In this document: positions 1 to 12,378 of the stretch, piece by piece
Numbering within the stretch: the first letter of the stretch is position 1
Layout of the letters: every line of letters begins with the position of its first letter
Source: Psophocarpus tetragonolobus
Lineage: Eukaryota; Streptophyta; Magnoliopsida; Fabales; Fabaceae
Length of the DNA: 64,000 nucleotides
Assembly: GCA_037954015.1 (NCBI GenBank)
Contig: CM075688.1
Coordinates: 50,962,299-51,026,298, forward strand
Reading direction: 5' to 3'
Position numbers and translations under genes: made by a program
Notes under the pieces: model-generated
Database searches by the model: none
What the model saw: the letters and a program-made list of their open reading frames with translations, nothing else
Told to the model about the DNA's origin: nothing

Positions 1-65
1 ATGTCAGTGTACTGTGCCGAGACCTATTGGGGTGCCGGAATCGGTGAAGTAGCGAACCCTCTGCA

Positions 66-3000
66 ATGGCCTCAGCTTCGGAAAAGGCGCCGCCACCATC
101 CTCCGATTCCGCCGCCGTCATTCCCCGCGTATCCGCCGCCCCCGCCGCCGCGCCGAAGGACTGGACCGCCTCCCCCGACGTCCCCCTCATTCGCCACGGC
201 GATTCCTCCACCAATGCCTCCCCTGCCAAAGGTACCTATCATCGCTTCTCTCTCTCTCTCTCTCTCTCTCTCTTACGTTACATGAAATTAAATGCGTTCA
301 ATTGTATAAAAAATAAAAACAAAAATAAAAATAAAAATGTGATTGACTTCATGCTCTTACGTACGCGAAAAAAAAAAATCACGAATAGGTTATAGATGGG
401 GTGTGCTTGCATGTATTTTGGTTCGTGGAAGTAATGGGGTCAACATTGTTGTTATGCTTTAAAGAAATATTTGTATTTATTTTGTGTAGGTATAACCACA
501 GTCTTCGATAAGGACCACAAAACTGAAAAAGAGAATGGGAAGAGTATCTTTTTCTGTTTTTTCGTTTTCAAAACACTTGTTTGGAACATCGTTTTCAGAG
601 CTTGCTAGATTTTGGATGAGGTGTTGAATTTTGAGAAGTGTGAATTGGTTAGAAACTGGTTTTCAGAACTATAAAAGTGAGAAGGGAAAGAAAACAGATC
701 ATATTTGAGATTTCTTGAATGTAGGTTCTGCTTGCTTTCTATTTTTTTAATATTAACTGACTGTGTTGCTGTTGCTAAATTTTGTGTAATGTTGGACAGG
801 AGTCACTGCAATGACAAGGGTTCAGTCAGGCCACCCTTTGGACCCTTTATCTGCTGCTGAAATCTCTGTGGCCGTGGCAACTGTGCGTGCTGCTGGAGCA
901 ACTCCTGAGGTTGTCATCTACTCTGGTTTTTTTAAAAGTGAATATGTTTGTAGATTCAGATGATTCTTTCTGGAAAAAAGCAGACAACTAAATTTGAGTT
1001 GAAGTAATGATTACTTATGATTTCTTTCCTCCTACCCGATTGTATTATATCTTACAGCTTAGAGATAGTATGCGCTTCATTGAAGTTGTTTTACTGGAGC
1101 CAGATAAAAATGTTGTTGCGCTGGCGGATGCATATTTCTTTCCTCCCTTCCAACCATCATTACTTCCAAGAGCTAGAGGAGGACCTTTGATTCCAACCAA
1201 ACTCCCTCCAAGATGTGCTAGACTTGTTGTTTACAATAAGAAATCAAACGAGACTAGCATATGGATTGTTGAATTGTCACAAGTACATGCAGTAACTCGA
1301 GGTGGTCATCACCGAGGAAAAGTAATCTCGTCACATGTTGTACCTGATGTTCAGCCTCCAATGGTATGTTGGGCTTTTCCTTGTGACTTCTGTTCCCCTT
1401 TCTATCCACTGTGTAGTATTGTAGTTTCTTAAAATAATTTAAACCCTTAATGATGGATCAAATTTTCAGAAACAGTTTGAGAAACAATCACAGAATATGT
1501 ATGGAAGCAGTCTCTATAGTTGTTTGACTTACTTTACTTATTCGTTTATATATCAATGTGACAATGATATTTTCATATAAGAATAACGAATAACAAATCA
1601 GATTCAGCATATGTTGTATAAATGGAAGCAGTCTCAATAGTTGATTCAAAGTTTACTAAATCTATGTTATACTAAATGGTAAATGGAGAAAACTGCTTCT
1701 CACCTCTTCAGGCCTTCACCATGAGTGGGAATAATGATGATTAGGTATAGTAGATTGGTAAAATATGAATCTGAAATTGGTTGCCCAAGCTTTGTTATGA
1801 AAGATAATCAGAAATCTCTTTATTGTCCACATTAGTCTGCTGCAGTTCCATTATGCTACAATTCTCAATTCCATAATATTCTCTCTATCTTCAGGATGCA
1901 GAGGAATATGCAGAATGTGAAGCTATTGTAAAAAATTTCCCCCCATTTGTTGAGGCTATGAAGAAAAGGGGTATTGAAGACATGGACCTTGTAATGGTTG
2001 ATCCCTGGTAATTTTTGCTGGATGTCTATTGTTGATAGACCTTGTTCGGAGACATTGTTATTCTTTTTCTTCACATTTTCTTCTCTATTAAAACTTTGTT
2101 CGGCATAACTCTGTTGCAGGTGTGTTGGATATTACAGTGAAGCAGATGCTCCTGGGAAAAGACTTGCTAAACCACTCATATTTTGTCGATCAGAGAGTGA
2201 CTGTCCTATGGAAAATGGCTACGCCCGCCCTGTTGAGGGCATCTATGTTCTAGTTGATATGCAAAACATGGTGGTGATAGAGTTTGACGATCGTAAACTT
2301 GTTCCCCTTCCGCCCGTTGATCCCTTGAGGAACTATACTTCTGGTGAAACCAGAGGTGGCTCTGATAGAAGTGATGTAAAACCCTTGCAAATTAGTCAGC
2401 CTGAAGGTCCTAGCTTCCGTGTTAATGGGTATTTTGTTGAATGGCAGAAGGTAGATGAGAAGTTACTTTAGTTTTTTTTTATTTGTCATTGGAAATGTCA
2501 AAATGAGTTGATAATTTACACTTTGATATATAACTTGTCCTTGTTCTTTCTCTGCTAACAGTGGAATTTTCGTATTGGATTCACACCCAAAGAAGGTTTG
2601 GTTATATATTCTGTTGCATATGTTGATGGTAGTCATGGGCGAAGGCCTGTTGCTCATAGGCTGAGTTTTGTGGAGATGGTTGTTCCCTATGGAGATCCAA
2701 ACGACCCGCATTACAGAAAAAATGCTTTTGATGCTGGGGAAGATGGCTTGGGGAAAAATGCACATTCCCTCAAGAAGGTTGTAGAACAACATTTGTTCTC
2801 TTGTATGCTTATCATTTGACATATTTTTTTTCTGATTTGTTCCTATTTTTCTGAGGTTAATGTTTGTTGTTACAGGGATGTGATTGTTTGGGCTACATCA
2901 AGTATTTTGATGCTCACTTCACAAACTTCACTGGTGGTGTAGAGACAACTGAAAATTGTGTGTGTTTGCATGAAGAGGATCATGGAATTCTCTGGAAGCA

Positions 3001-6000
3001 TCAAGACTGGAGAACTGGCTTAGCAGAAGTCCGAAGATCTAGAAGACTGTCGGTTTCTTTCATATGTACCGTGGCTAACTATGAATATGGATTTTTTTGG
3101 CATTTTTATCAGGCAAGTATTATCACATCCTTTTAAGAGATAATTATGCTTACATCAATGACATTTTAAATAAATGTTGCTTTAATTGTTGTAAAATTCA
3201 CAAAAATATCCAGTACCCTACCACCCTTTCAATTATTGTTAACTCCGCAGTCTGCATTGCTTTACTCTTTTAGTTAGCTTGTATTTTTGTTGAAGGAACT
3301 TTCTGCTTTATGCATTTTTTAAAATGTTTTTTTGCTTTTTCACAAACTAGTTGTTATTGTATTTTCAATTATTTTTAGACTCTGCATCTCTTTACCCATT
3401 TTTATCAGGCAAGTATTATCACATCCTTTTAAGAGATAATTATGCTTACATCAATGACATTTTAAATAAATGTTGCTTTAATTGTTGTAAAATTCACAAA
3501 AATATCCAGTACCCTACCACCCTTTCAATTATTGTTAACTCCGCAGTCTGCATTGCTTTACTCTTTTAGTTAGCTTGTATTTTTGTTGAAGGAACTTTCT
3601 GCTTTATGCATTTTTTAAAATGTTTTTTTGCTTTTTCACAAACTAGTTGTTATTGTATTTTCAATTATTTTTAGACTCTGCATCTCTTTACCCTTTTTGT
3701 GTGCTTGTATTTTTGGCTGAAGGCATTTTCAGCATTATGCATTTTTTTTTGTTTTGCTTTTTTGCAAACTACTTGTATTTGTATATTGTCTTTTTCATTT
3801 TTTTCCCTATAATCCTCTTGTCCTTTGATATTTATCTCTCGAAAATGATGATGTGTTTTTCCAGGATGGAAGGATTGAATCTGAAGTCAAGCTGACTGGA
3901 ATTCTCAGCCTAGGAGCCTTGTTGCCTGGAGAGATTCGAAAATATGGAACCATGATTGCACCTGGTCTATATGCACCAGTTCATCAACACTTTTTTGTTG
4001 CTCGTATGGACATGTCTGTTGATTCTAAACCTGGTGAAGCTTTGAATCAGGTAATTGTTTTGAATTACTAAATTAATGAATTTGCACATAGTTTCTAAGT
4101 GCGCATTCTTACTCTCACAAGTTCTTTGGTAGGTTGTGGAGGTCAATATGAATGTTGAGAAACCAGGCAAGAATAATGTTCACAATAATGCATTCTATGC
4201 AGAAGAGACTTTGCTCAGATCTGAACAAGAGGCCATGCGTGATTGCAACTCTTTGACTGCCCGACATTGGATTGTAAGTCATCCATTGGTTTTACAGTCA
4301 ACTTTCCCACTATTAGTGTTGGTAATTTTGCATTTTGTCAAACTGTTGAATACTTTTTTTGCAATGATGATAAATTGCTGTTACACATAGCCTAAACAAT
4401 CATAAAAGATAAGTGTCTATTAAGCTTTGAAAAATATTGATTGTTTTCTTGTGAAAACAAGAACATAATGGTAATAATTTCAAATAGGCGTCTTTTGTAC
4501 CCTGTCCTGAAATTCATATAATTGGTTTTATCACCACGAAAAATCTTAACGTGGGTTGCTATCTTGTTTTGAACTTTGTTTTTAAACATAGGGCTTTTGT
4601 AAATTCTGTTAAACCATGGTTTCAACTGTCTTCAGCCTTTTGAGTTAATTCTTTGATTGGGACCTATTGATGTGTTAAAAATCCTTCAGGTAAGGAACAC
4701 GAGAACATGCAATAGAACCGGACAGTTGACAGGCTACAAGCTGGTACCTGGTTCAAACTGCCTACCATTGGCAGGATCTGAAGCCATGTTTTTAAGAAGA
4801 GCTGCTTTCTTGAAGCATAATTTTTGGGTAACAACATATTCACGTGATGAAATGTTTCCTGGAGGAGAATTTCCCAATCAAAATCCACGTGTTGGTGAAG
4901 GATTAGCAACATGGGTTAAGCAGAACCGATCTTTGGAAGAAACTAATATAGTGCTTTGGTAAATCTCCCCCATCTTTTTTCCTCACTCTCATGCATACCT
5001 ACCTAACTTCATGAAAGTATTCTTCAGGATTTATGCGTCATGCTTTACAAAATTTGTGATACTAAATTAGTGATCTCTACTTGTTTCAGTAAAGTAGTAT
5101 ATTAAAGTATGTAACAGCAGTAAGCAATAACCTATTCATAATTTTTTATATATAGTTTTATTTTACCATTGCCAAAATATTTTGATGGAGAGATCTACAC
5201 AGGCTTAGACAACTCAAGATGGTTTGATAAATGACAAGTTGGTGGAGTGGAGAGGGGGGAAGGGAGTAGAGTTTAGGTTTTGGAGTAATTGTTGGATCGG
5301 GGACTTTACTTTTGGCTAATAAATATCCAGGGTTGTTCCTAAATTCGGAACAACAAGGATGTTGCATTATTCAAACGGGTATGAGGGTGAAAAAAGAGAG
5401 AGGAGATTCCTGGGTGTGGAAGGGGGGAAATTTTGATTTGTTCACTCTAAACTCTGTATATAATAGTTTATATGAGATAGTTTGGGGTATTCATGAGGGG
5501 GAGACTTTTATTTCTTCGGAGACTGCTGCAAGACAAGCTACCAACGAAAGACAACCAGATTTGGAGGGTGATTAACTTGGAACATGAGTTGTTGTGCCCT
5601 TTATGTGCCTCAGATAAGGAAACACTATCACATATATTGTTTCAATGCAGGGAGGTCTAACCTATTTGGCTTCAATAGTACAAGTGGGCCAATATGCACA
5701 CACCAATGCACTATGAACCGGCCCGACATTTTCTTCAGCATGCTTTCAACTGTGGATTAAGGTAGAGAAAGAGACATGTGGTACATCTAATGGTGCGCAC
5801 TAACATGGAATATTTGGAGGACCGGAAACAGAAAGGCTTTTGAAAGTAATATCTTTGACAGGAAGGCCATTATGCAGGACACCCTCTACTTCACTTGGGA
5901 AATGTCAAAGGCTTAAATAAAGAACCTTGTTTATTCTTACTCGCAATGGGAGGCGAAACCTCGGGCGCGTTTAAACCTTTGCCAGTAATAACAGGGAGAA

Positions 6001-6861
6001 TTAACGGGTTTCGACAGTTTAGAAGAAAGGCTTAGGTAGTGGTTAGTATGGCAACTGAGCTGGGGCGGGGTGTAATTGGGGATCACGTAGCTGCATCATG
6101 GAGTTCAGTTTTATGGTAATTGGGTAGGTGAAAATAATGGAATAAAAAATTACACTACATTTATTTAGTTTGGTAATATTAGGAGTCTTGTATATTAATT
6201 TTGGGTGGGGAGTTAGTTGACAAGGGTTGGTTATGAAGCATTTATGTGATATTTCTCACTTAAATGTTAAATAACCGTCCATTGTGATAGGATGACCATC
6301 AGGGAGTTTGTTAAATGTTTGTGGCAATTCACTTTAATGTTTCCCCCTTTGATTTGTGTTCACATAATAACATTTGTCCTCTCCAGACTAACAATTTTGT
6401 CTTCAGGTATGTATTTGGAATCACACATGTTCCTCGTTTGGAAGACTGGCCTGTTATGCCGGTAGAGCACATTGGTTTTACGCTCATGGTAATTACTGTT
6501 GATTTTTTTCGTTAACTTTTCTTGAAAACTTGAATAGTTTGTTACTATCATCTTGGTGTTATTGTTCTGTTCGATGTTGAAATGACCACATCTTTTCCAT
6601 CAAATGGATAATTATTTTTTTTTTTTTGGGGTGATTTGGTCTTATTACTTTGTTTTTGTTACATATTTAATTGCATCTAGAGGTTTTCCATTTGTCTGAC
6701 CTACGAAGCCCTCTCCTTTTGTGCAGCCACATGGATTCTTCAACTGTTCCCCTGCAGTAGATGTTCCCCCAAGTGCATGTGAAATGGATTCTAAAGATAA
6801 TGACATTAAGGATAATGGTTCTTCAAAACCAATTCCGAGTGGATTAACAGCAAAGCTTTAG
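66..6861 (+). CDS. CuAO: Peroxisomal copper amine oxidase (primary-amine oxidase), 12 exons
   Basis: The enzyme oxidatively deaminates primary amines such as putrescine to aldehyde, H2O2 and ammonia, using copper and a topaquinone made from its own tyrosine. Exons read from splice sites: 66-231, 800-909, 1058-1363, 1895-2007, 2120-2450, 2562-2777, 2876-3112, 3865-4050, 4133-4273, 4690-4958, 6407-6488, 6727-6861. They join in frame to 763 aa, normal for the family. The topaquinone motif NYEY places the modified Tyr at about 483. The probable catalytic Asp is in FDAGEDGLG (about 399). Copper ligands are HQH (about 533/535) and the His of THVPRLEDWP (about 698). The protein ends in AKL, a PTS1 peroxisomal signal, and has no obvious signal peptide. 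ATG 66 was chosen because its frame enters exon 2 cleanly. Intron 7 begins GC rather than GT and holds a 296-bp tandem duplication. Intron 10 holds a LINE fragment. Family assignment is secure; substrate and exact subgroup are inferred. Confidence 0.95.
247..272. repeat. (CT)n microsatellite in intron 1 of the amine oxidase gene
   Basis: About 13 perfect CT units begin 16 bases after the exon 1 donor. A short A-rich stretch of AAATAA/AAAAAC type follows at 310-336. This is a likely length-variable marker, with no function visible. Confidence 0.9.
3102..3693 (+). repeat. 296-bp tandem duplication in intron 7, copying the splice donor
   Basis: Two virtually identical 296-bp units lie head to tail (about 3102-3397 and 3398-3693). 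The unit begins inside the last 11 bases of exon 7, so both the exon end (TTTTTATCAG) and the GC donor (GCAAGT) are present twice, at 3113 and 3409. A third, clearly diverged partial copy follows at about 3694-3785, recognisable by its GCTTGTATTTTTG and TTATGCATTTTTT blocks. An old repeat was therefore followed by a recent duplication. Confidence 0.9.
5180..5965 (+). mobile_element. LINE (L1-type) 3' fragment in intron 10 of the amine oxidase gene
   Basis: Intron 10 is unusually long (4959-6406). Broken frames read the end of a plant L1-type ORF2, including a GDSWVWKGGNFDLFTLNSVY-like stretch, then LPTKDNQIWRVI and a Cys/His stretch (CPLCASDKETLSHILFQC). This is the zf-RVT region downstream of the reverse transcriptase. 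Stops and frame changes show it is dead. Orientation matches the host gene. No target-site duplication or poly(A) was identified, so the ends are approximate. Confidence 0.75.
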
Positions 6862-7118
6862 GAGCTTTTTCCACCAAAAGTTATGGCTCTGTGCTGCTGA
6901 TAAGGAGAAACAGGAGTAGTACTATTTGTCATCCACTGAAATATGAAGTTGAGCACGTTGTACTTTTTAATCTAGAATATTAATAATAGCTATTGAGATA
7001 AATAGTGATTTCGTTTATGTTGGAATGCTTGCTGGTACTATTCATTTAATTTTCTTTGTAGCTGAAAATTTGGTTCAAATTTGATGCGACACACAGTGAA
7101 GTCTCCTGAACGGAAGAT
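6862..7118 (+). other. 3' flank / probable 3' UTR of the amine oxidase gene
   Basis: AT-rich sequence between the TAG stop and the target-site duplication of the next LINE. It contains TAATAATAG-type stretches at 6980-6990, but no clear AATAAA signal could be fixed. No ORF or repeat was seen. Confidence 0.5.
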
Positions 7119-7133
7119 TTAAAATATTCTCTT
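7119..7133. repeat. Target-site duplication (left copy) of the split LINE
   Basis: The 15-base sequence TTAAAATATTCTCTT stands directly before the poly(T) that is the minus-strand LINE tail. It recurs exactly at 15092-15106, 8 kb away, at the other end of the LINE. Confidence 0.88.
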
Positions 7134-9008
7134 CTTTTTTCTTTTTTTTTTTTGAAGGCTATTGGCAACGCCCAACCAAAATTTATTCGGTATCTATTAA
7201 CACAATATTACTCAAATCACAATTGTAAAACAAAGATTCTGGGATATGGGTAACAATAAACATGTCTTGGTTTAAACCCAAACCTAACTGCAAAATTGTC
7301 AGTTGACAAATTTTCCTCCCAAGGAGATAAATGAAGCTATAATGCAGCATCTTACCACTCATTATCTATAGCACAATCTTCCTCAAGCAATTTGATGGCA
7401 ATGACCGAATCAGACTCAATAATCAAGTTCTAAAACCATGCCACTCTGAGAACTAAAGTGATAGTCAATAATTTTATCTTTAGGATCCCATCAACAGTCA
7501 CTAATTTTATCTTTCCTTGGAGGTTCCATACACGCTGACTTTGTGAGATCACTAAGTAGAGGCAAGCCTTTAAACTTGAAAGAAGCCACAAGTCAAAATT
7601 ATGTTGAATGAAAAAAATTGGTATGCTAATCGAACTAATCTTACTCCACATCATACAAGAATGAACACAATCCCAGAGTATATGCAGCATCGTTTCCCTA
7701 AGGACAATTTGGACTAGTAGTCATGTGTCTAGTAGTAAACCGCAATTCATTTGTAGGGAGAATAGTGGTTGCTGCCTTCCAAATAAGAATACGAACATGT
7801 TTTGGCCCTTCCTACTTCCACAGACACTGAAAAATGGGCATAGTGGTTGCTGCCTTCCAAATAAGAATACGAACATGTTTTGGCCTTTCCCACTTCCACA
7901 GACACTGAAAAATGGGCCTCTGTGACACAATAGTCTGATTCACAAGGCTTTCGTATGCTAACTTACTAGAGAAAACCCTATTGAATCCTACCGCCTAGCG
8001 TGGGTAGTCAAAGAGCATATCTCCTCTAGGAGCCTCAATGGCACAAACATCATGAATCACATCAGCAAGCAACAGCGAGGCAAGCCCGTGGACATCCTAG
8101 GATCCGTCTAAAGTTACGAAGAAACACACTTTATTATTTCCATATATACACATTTTGATTACACCAATTCACAAGAGGCCCTCGTCCTACCACCCAATTA
8201 TCAAACCAGAAATCAACCTGTCTCCCATTGCCAACTCGCCAAATAATATTCTGATTCACATTATGCCAAACTTTTACAATTCCTCTCCAAAAATTTGTCC
8301 TGTCTGTGATGGATCGATGAGAACTTTGGCATCCCCTTCGCATTTGTACTTTTTCTGCACGATTTGGACCCATATAGCATCAATTCTACTTATCAATTGC
8401 CACCCAACTTTAGAGAGAAGAGTTAGATTTTCCTGTCTCATCTTCCAAAGACCTAGTCCACCTGTCTTCTTAGATTGATAGAGACTTTCCCACCTAAGCT
8501 AGTGGACCGACTTCCTGTTCTTCGAGTCCCCTCGTACGAAATCCTTGCATTTCTTATCAATCAAATTATAAAGAGAAATAGGTAAGAGATTAGTTTGCAT
8601 AATATAGGTAGGTAGGGCTTGAACGACTGATTTTCCTAAGGTAAGTCTACCTACAAAAGATAAAGTTTCCTTCTTCTAGCTACTCAAATGTTGCTGAACT
8701 TTATCAACAAGGAATTAAAGGGATTGGTGTGACACTCAACCATGGTGTATTGGAACTATAAGATATTTGCCTAGGTTGCACATCCTTTGGAATCCCAACT
8801 TGTGTGAGATTTGTTCTTGTCTCTGCCAATGGACATTTGCAAAAGAGAACACTCGAGTCTTGTCGTGGATAACTTTCTGGCCTGAGCTTATGTAGAATAA
8901 CTGTAAAATTTGGTTAACGACTACCACTTAATCAAGAGAAGCTTCTGCAAACAAGAGGAGATCATTAGCAAAAGAAAGATAAGATAATTTTGGCCCTCCT
9001 CTACAGGG
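7134..9008 (-). mobile_element. LINE, 3' segment (RT palm end, zf-RVT, poly(A) tail)
   Basis: This is the downstream part of a minus-strand L1-type LINE. Read from 9008 downward, it shows GPKLSYLSFANDLLLF, the reverse-transcriptase YADD-like box (FADD with D to N). It continues with KTRVFSF and a GKYLIVPIHHG stretch at 8736-8927, then WRVGNGRQVDFWFDNWVVGR at 8134-8373, and a zf-RVT-like region near 7430-7930. The plus-strand poly(T) at about 7134-7153 is the poly(A) tail. Frames are broken throughout. The element continues at 13531-15091 beyond a nested gypsy insertion. Confidence 0.85.
7763..7917 (-). repeat. 78-bp in-frame tandem duplication inside the LINE
   Basis: Two nearly identical 78-bp units (7763-7840 and 7841-7917) lie in the zf-RVT-like part of the LINE. 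The second differs by only a few bases. The period is 26 codons, so the duplication does not itself shift the frame. Confidence 0.9.
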
Positions 9009-10318
9009 TGATGCATTGCATTTTTATCTTTTTTAAGTTTTATTTTAATTATAAATTTGTCTATTTTTATGTTATTTAGGTTTAATATTTGCATTGTAGG
9101 TGTTTTTAATTATATTTTGGAATTTGTTATACTTTTAGTGTTTTTTGGTGTTTAGGATATAAAGTGGTAGATATTGATGTGCTTTTGGACTGATTTGGAG
9201 CATTGGAGTGAAACTTGGAACTTTGGAGGAAATTTAGAAGAAAAAAAAATGAATTATGAGTTAATTAATGAAAGATTGTACTCCCATGCAAAAAATATAC
9301 ACTCCCTTGTATAATCAATTTAAATGCTCTATTTTATGACACTTTTAGGTTTTAGTGAGGGAGGCCTATTAATTTAAATAGAACATTTTAGTTTGAAACT
9401 AAGGTCGGAACTTCTGATTCAAAGACATCATAGAGAAAGACTTGTGGCTTTTCCTCTTCACTCTTTATTTTCGGGTTTGATAAATTTTATTTCTCTGTTT
9501 TTGATAGTCATGAACGTGTGTGAGTAGACTTTTTATTCTGGGATTGAGGTTTAACCCCTGATCCTATTGATGATGAATTAAGCATTTTTATTGTTCTTAT
9601 GTTGGTTTCTCTTTATTTATTCTTTATTGATTTTACCGATGCAATACATTTTTGTAGTAATAGATAATTAGGGAAGGACTGAAATGTGAACTTAATTATC
9701 AAAACTTAATTAGAGAAGGAACTTAGGAATTGAATCACGAAAGTAGGTCTAACCCTTCGAGGACTCTGTGAATTAACCAGGAACTTAATGTGTTTAATTG
9801 AACATAACTACTAAGAAAGTAGGGGTCAATTCAATTAGATACACATTCGTACCTTCAAAGAGGACAGATGTTACCTTAGGTTAATTCACCTTCACATAGA
9901 ACCAGTAAGAACATAAAAGATAATTAATTTTGATTCAATAGGCAATCATAGTGTGACATCCTCAATCCTGAAAGTTTTCTAAAATTTGAATTTTCAAATG
10001 TTTGAATTGTTTCCTCCTTTATTTTATCAGAAATCAAATATATTAAAAAAAACAAAAAAATCTACATTTTATTTTAGTTACGACTTTCCAATTTTTGACA
10101 TTACATTATTTAAACTGTCATCTTATTTTAATTTTAGAATTCATCATTACCTTATTTTTATTTTTATCAATTAGAGAACTTTGATTGTTTTTTAAATTAT
10201 AAAAAGATTAAAATTTATTACAATTATAAACAATTATTCTTTTCCAAACACGCAGTCTCTGTGGAAGAAAAATTATTTTTATTACCTGACAATATCGCAC
10301 ACTTGCGGTCTTCACACA
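9009..10318 (+). repeat. 5' long terminal repeat of the gypsy element
   Basis: It begins TGATGCATTGCA exactly where LINE coding sequence stops and ends near CACACA, 10 bases before the primer-binding site. Length is about 1.3 kb and it is AT-rich. The 3' end is chosen from the primer-site spacing and could be a few bases off. There is no second LTR for comparison. Confidence 0.7.
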
Positions 10319-10327
10319 TAAAATTTT

Positions 10328-10345
10328 TGGCACCGTTGCTGGGGA
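10328..10345 (+). other. Primer-binding site matching the 3' end of tRNA-Asp
   Basis: TGGCACCGTTGCTGGGGA differs by two transitions from the expected complement of a plant tRNA-Asp 3' end (TGGCGCCGTTGCCGGGGA). This primer is typical of Athila/Tat-like plant gypsy elements. Its position just inside the 5' LTR fits. Confidence 0.85.
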
Positions 10346-11127
10346 CTGTGTCTCTTGGTTTAGTTATATTTGTTTTTAATTTCAATTAATTTATGATTTT
10401 AAAATTGATTTTATTTTTATTCTCTTTTATTTTATTTTTATATTTTGTTTCCTTATTTAGTTTTATTTGATTTCTTTCCTTTTATATTATTTTCAATTAA
10501 TCTTGTTGTCAGTTTTTTTTATACATATATTTCTTTCCTTATTTGATTTTTAAATTTACTTTCGTTTTTATTCTCTTTTTATTTTGTCTCTTGTTTAATT
10601 TTATTTGATTCTCACCTTAATTAGTTTTTAATTTTTTTGCATTGTTTTACTCATTTCTTTCCTCTTTTAGACTCTACACGTTTTGCTCTCTCTTTCTAAA
10701 TTTAGAGACTATTATTTACTATCTTTTTTTAATTATTTAATTAATTTTTTATTTTTAAATTTGCTTCCGTTTTTATTCTCTTTTATTTTGTCTCCTTATT
10801 TAATTTTATTTGATTATCACCTTAATTAGTTTTTAATTTTTTTTGCATTTTTTGACTGGTACTTAGTCTATTTTTAATTAAATTGTTGTTATTATTGGAT
10901 TAGTTTTAATTATATTAGAATAACATAATTAATTTTAATTAACTTTTCCTTTTTCGTTTTCAGACTTCATGTTTTTCTTTTTTTTTTCCTCTTCTTTTCT
11001 TTAATTTTTGCATGATCTATTATAGTGTATACCAAGAACATTCCGTAGAAGGAGAAAAACACAAAAAAAAGATATAATAATAATATAGTTGCAATCAAGA
11101 AACAAGATCTAGTTGAAGAAGAGGTAA
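10346..11127 (+). other. T-rich untranslated leader of the gypsy element, with an internal repeat
   Basis: Long T-rich leader without ORFs. A segment of about 100 bases is present twice, near 10550-10650 and 10755-10855, in each case reading AAATTTGCTTCCG-like sequence, then TTTTATTCTC, TTTTGTCTC and TTTTATTTGATT. Confidence 0.6.
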
Positions 11128-12360
11128 ATGCAAATAAACTTCTTTAGAGATTATGCAGCTCCAACCATTCGCCGGTTGCTAGGAGGAATATCTAGACCTG
11201 ACATTGGAAATGCAAATTTTAAAATTTCTCCCACACTCCTTCACATGCTGAAACAGAACCAATTCAATAGGTTACCTTCTGAAGACCCTGTAGATCACAT
11301 AGAAGGGTTCCTAGAAATTTGTGAGACATAGAACTTTCAAGGAATCACTCAAGACGCATTGCGCTTATGCCTCTTCCCACTCACACTAGCAGGAAAAGGA
11401 AGGGCATGAATGAGAACTATCCATAGGGATTGTGTTACTACCTAGACTTTGTGTGAAAAAGTCTTCTTGGAGAAATATGACCCTCATTCAAATACGGATG
11501 AAATAAGGAGAAAAATAACTAATTTTCGTCAAGGTGATACAAAACCTTTTCCTGAAGCCTGGGAGCTATTTTCAGAGCTCTTAGTATCATGTCCCCATCA
11601 TGGCCTTGAGAGACCCTTGTCAATCCATTTGTTTCATAATGGGTTGAACTACAACAATAAGATGTTGTTACATTCTACAGAGGGTGGATCGTTTATGGGA
11701 AAGCCACTCGACGAAGCAATAGATATAATTAAAGTTGTAGTTGAAAATAAATGCCAATGGGTAGGAGAGCAAAGCCATAACTCACAGAGGGCGATTCTAC
11801 GCAAGTATGAGGTAAATAATGTTGACTTTATTCTAGCAAAATTTGATGCATTGAATCAACGATTTGATAAGTTAGAAAAAGGCAATGTTAATGCAATAGG
11901 TGCTTCTAACATTTTTTGTGAGATTGTGGGTTACAAGGACACTTGGCTATTGACTATCAAGTAGGGATGCCAAATAGTTAGGACAATACCATGGAAAATG
12001 TTGTTGCAACTCATAATTTTTATGGTCATGCTAGGAAGCAAACATTTGACCCCTACTCTGATACTTATAATGAAAGGTGGAGAAGTCATCCTAATTTCTC
12101 TTACCGCAACAACCAAGGGCTAGGAAATCAAGGAGGAGGGTACTCACAACAAAACTTGAGGCAAACACCCTATTCTAGAAAATAGCCAAGAAGGTTACCA
12201 ACAAGGTTTCCAATCCTCACTATCCAAGTTAGAAAACTTAATGGAGGGGTTCGTGATGAGCCAAAAGCAAATTAATGAGACCATGGCAAGCTCTATCAAG
12301 GAGATGACCGCTCGAATCGACAACATGGCGCATCACATCAAGCAATTGGAAAATCAAATC
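11128..12360 (+). pseudogene. gag of the nested gypsy element (broken)
   Basis: The frame opens with MQINFFRDYAAPTIRRL. It continues through a retrotransposon gag domain: EDPVDHIEGFLEICET, then after stops FLEKYDPHSNTDEIRR, FRQGDTKPFPEAWELF and LFHNGLNYNNKMLLHSTEGG. In-frame stops (for example at 11329-11331) and frame changes break it into blocks at 11128-11331, 11449-11964 and 11991-12185. A coiled region with MSQKQINETMASSIKEM-like sequence follows near 12250-12360. Gag would form the particle that packages element RNA; this copy cannot. Confidence 0.82.
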
Positions 12361-12378
12361 TCTCATATAGCTTAACAT

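Noticed and set aside
1..285. Proline-rich ORF overlapping exon 1 of the amine oxidase gene
   Set aside because: Out of frame with exon 1 at 66-231; its Pro-rich content is the GC-rich exon read in another frame, and it runs into intron 1 and the CT repeat.
7725..7925. Plus-strand ORF with two copies of a Cys-Leu-Pro-Asn repeat
   Set aside because: It is the antisense reading of the 78-bp duplication inside the LINE.
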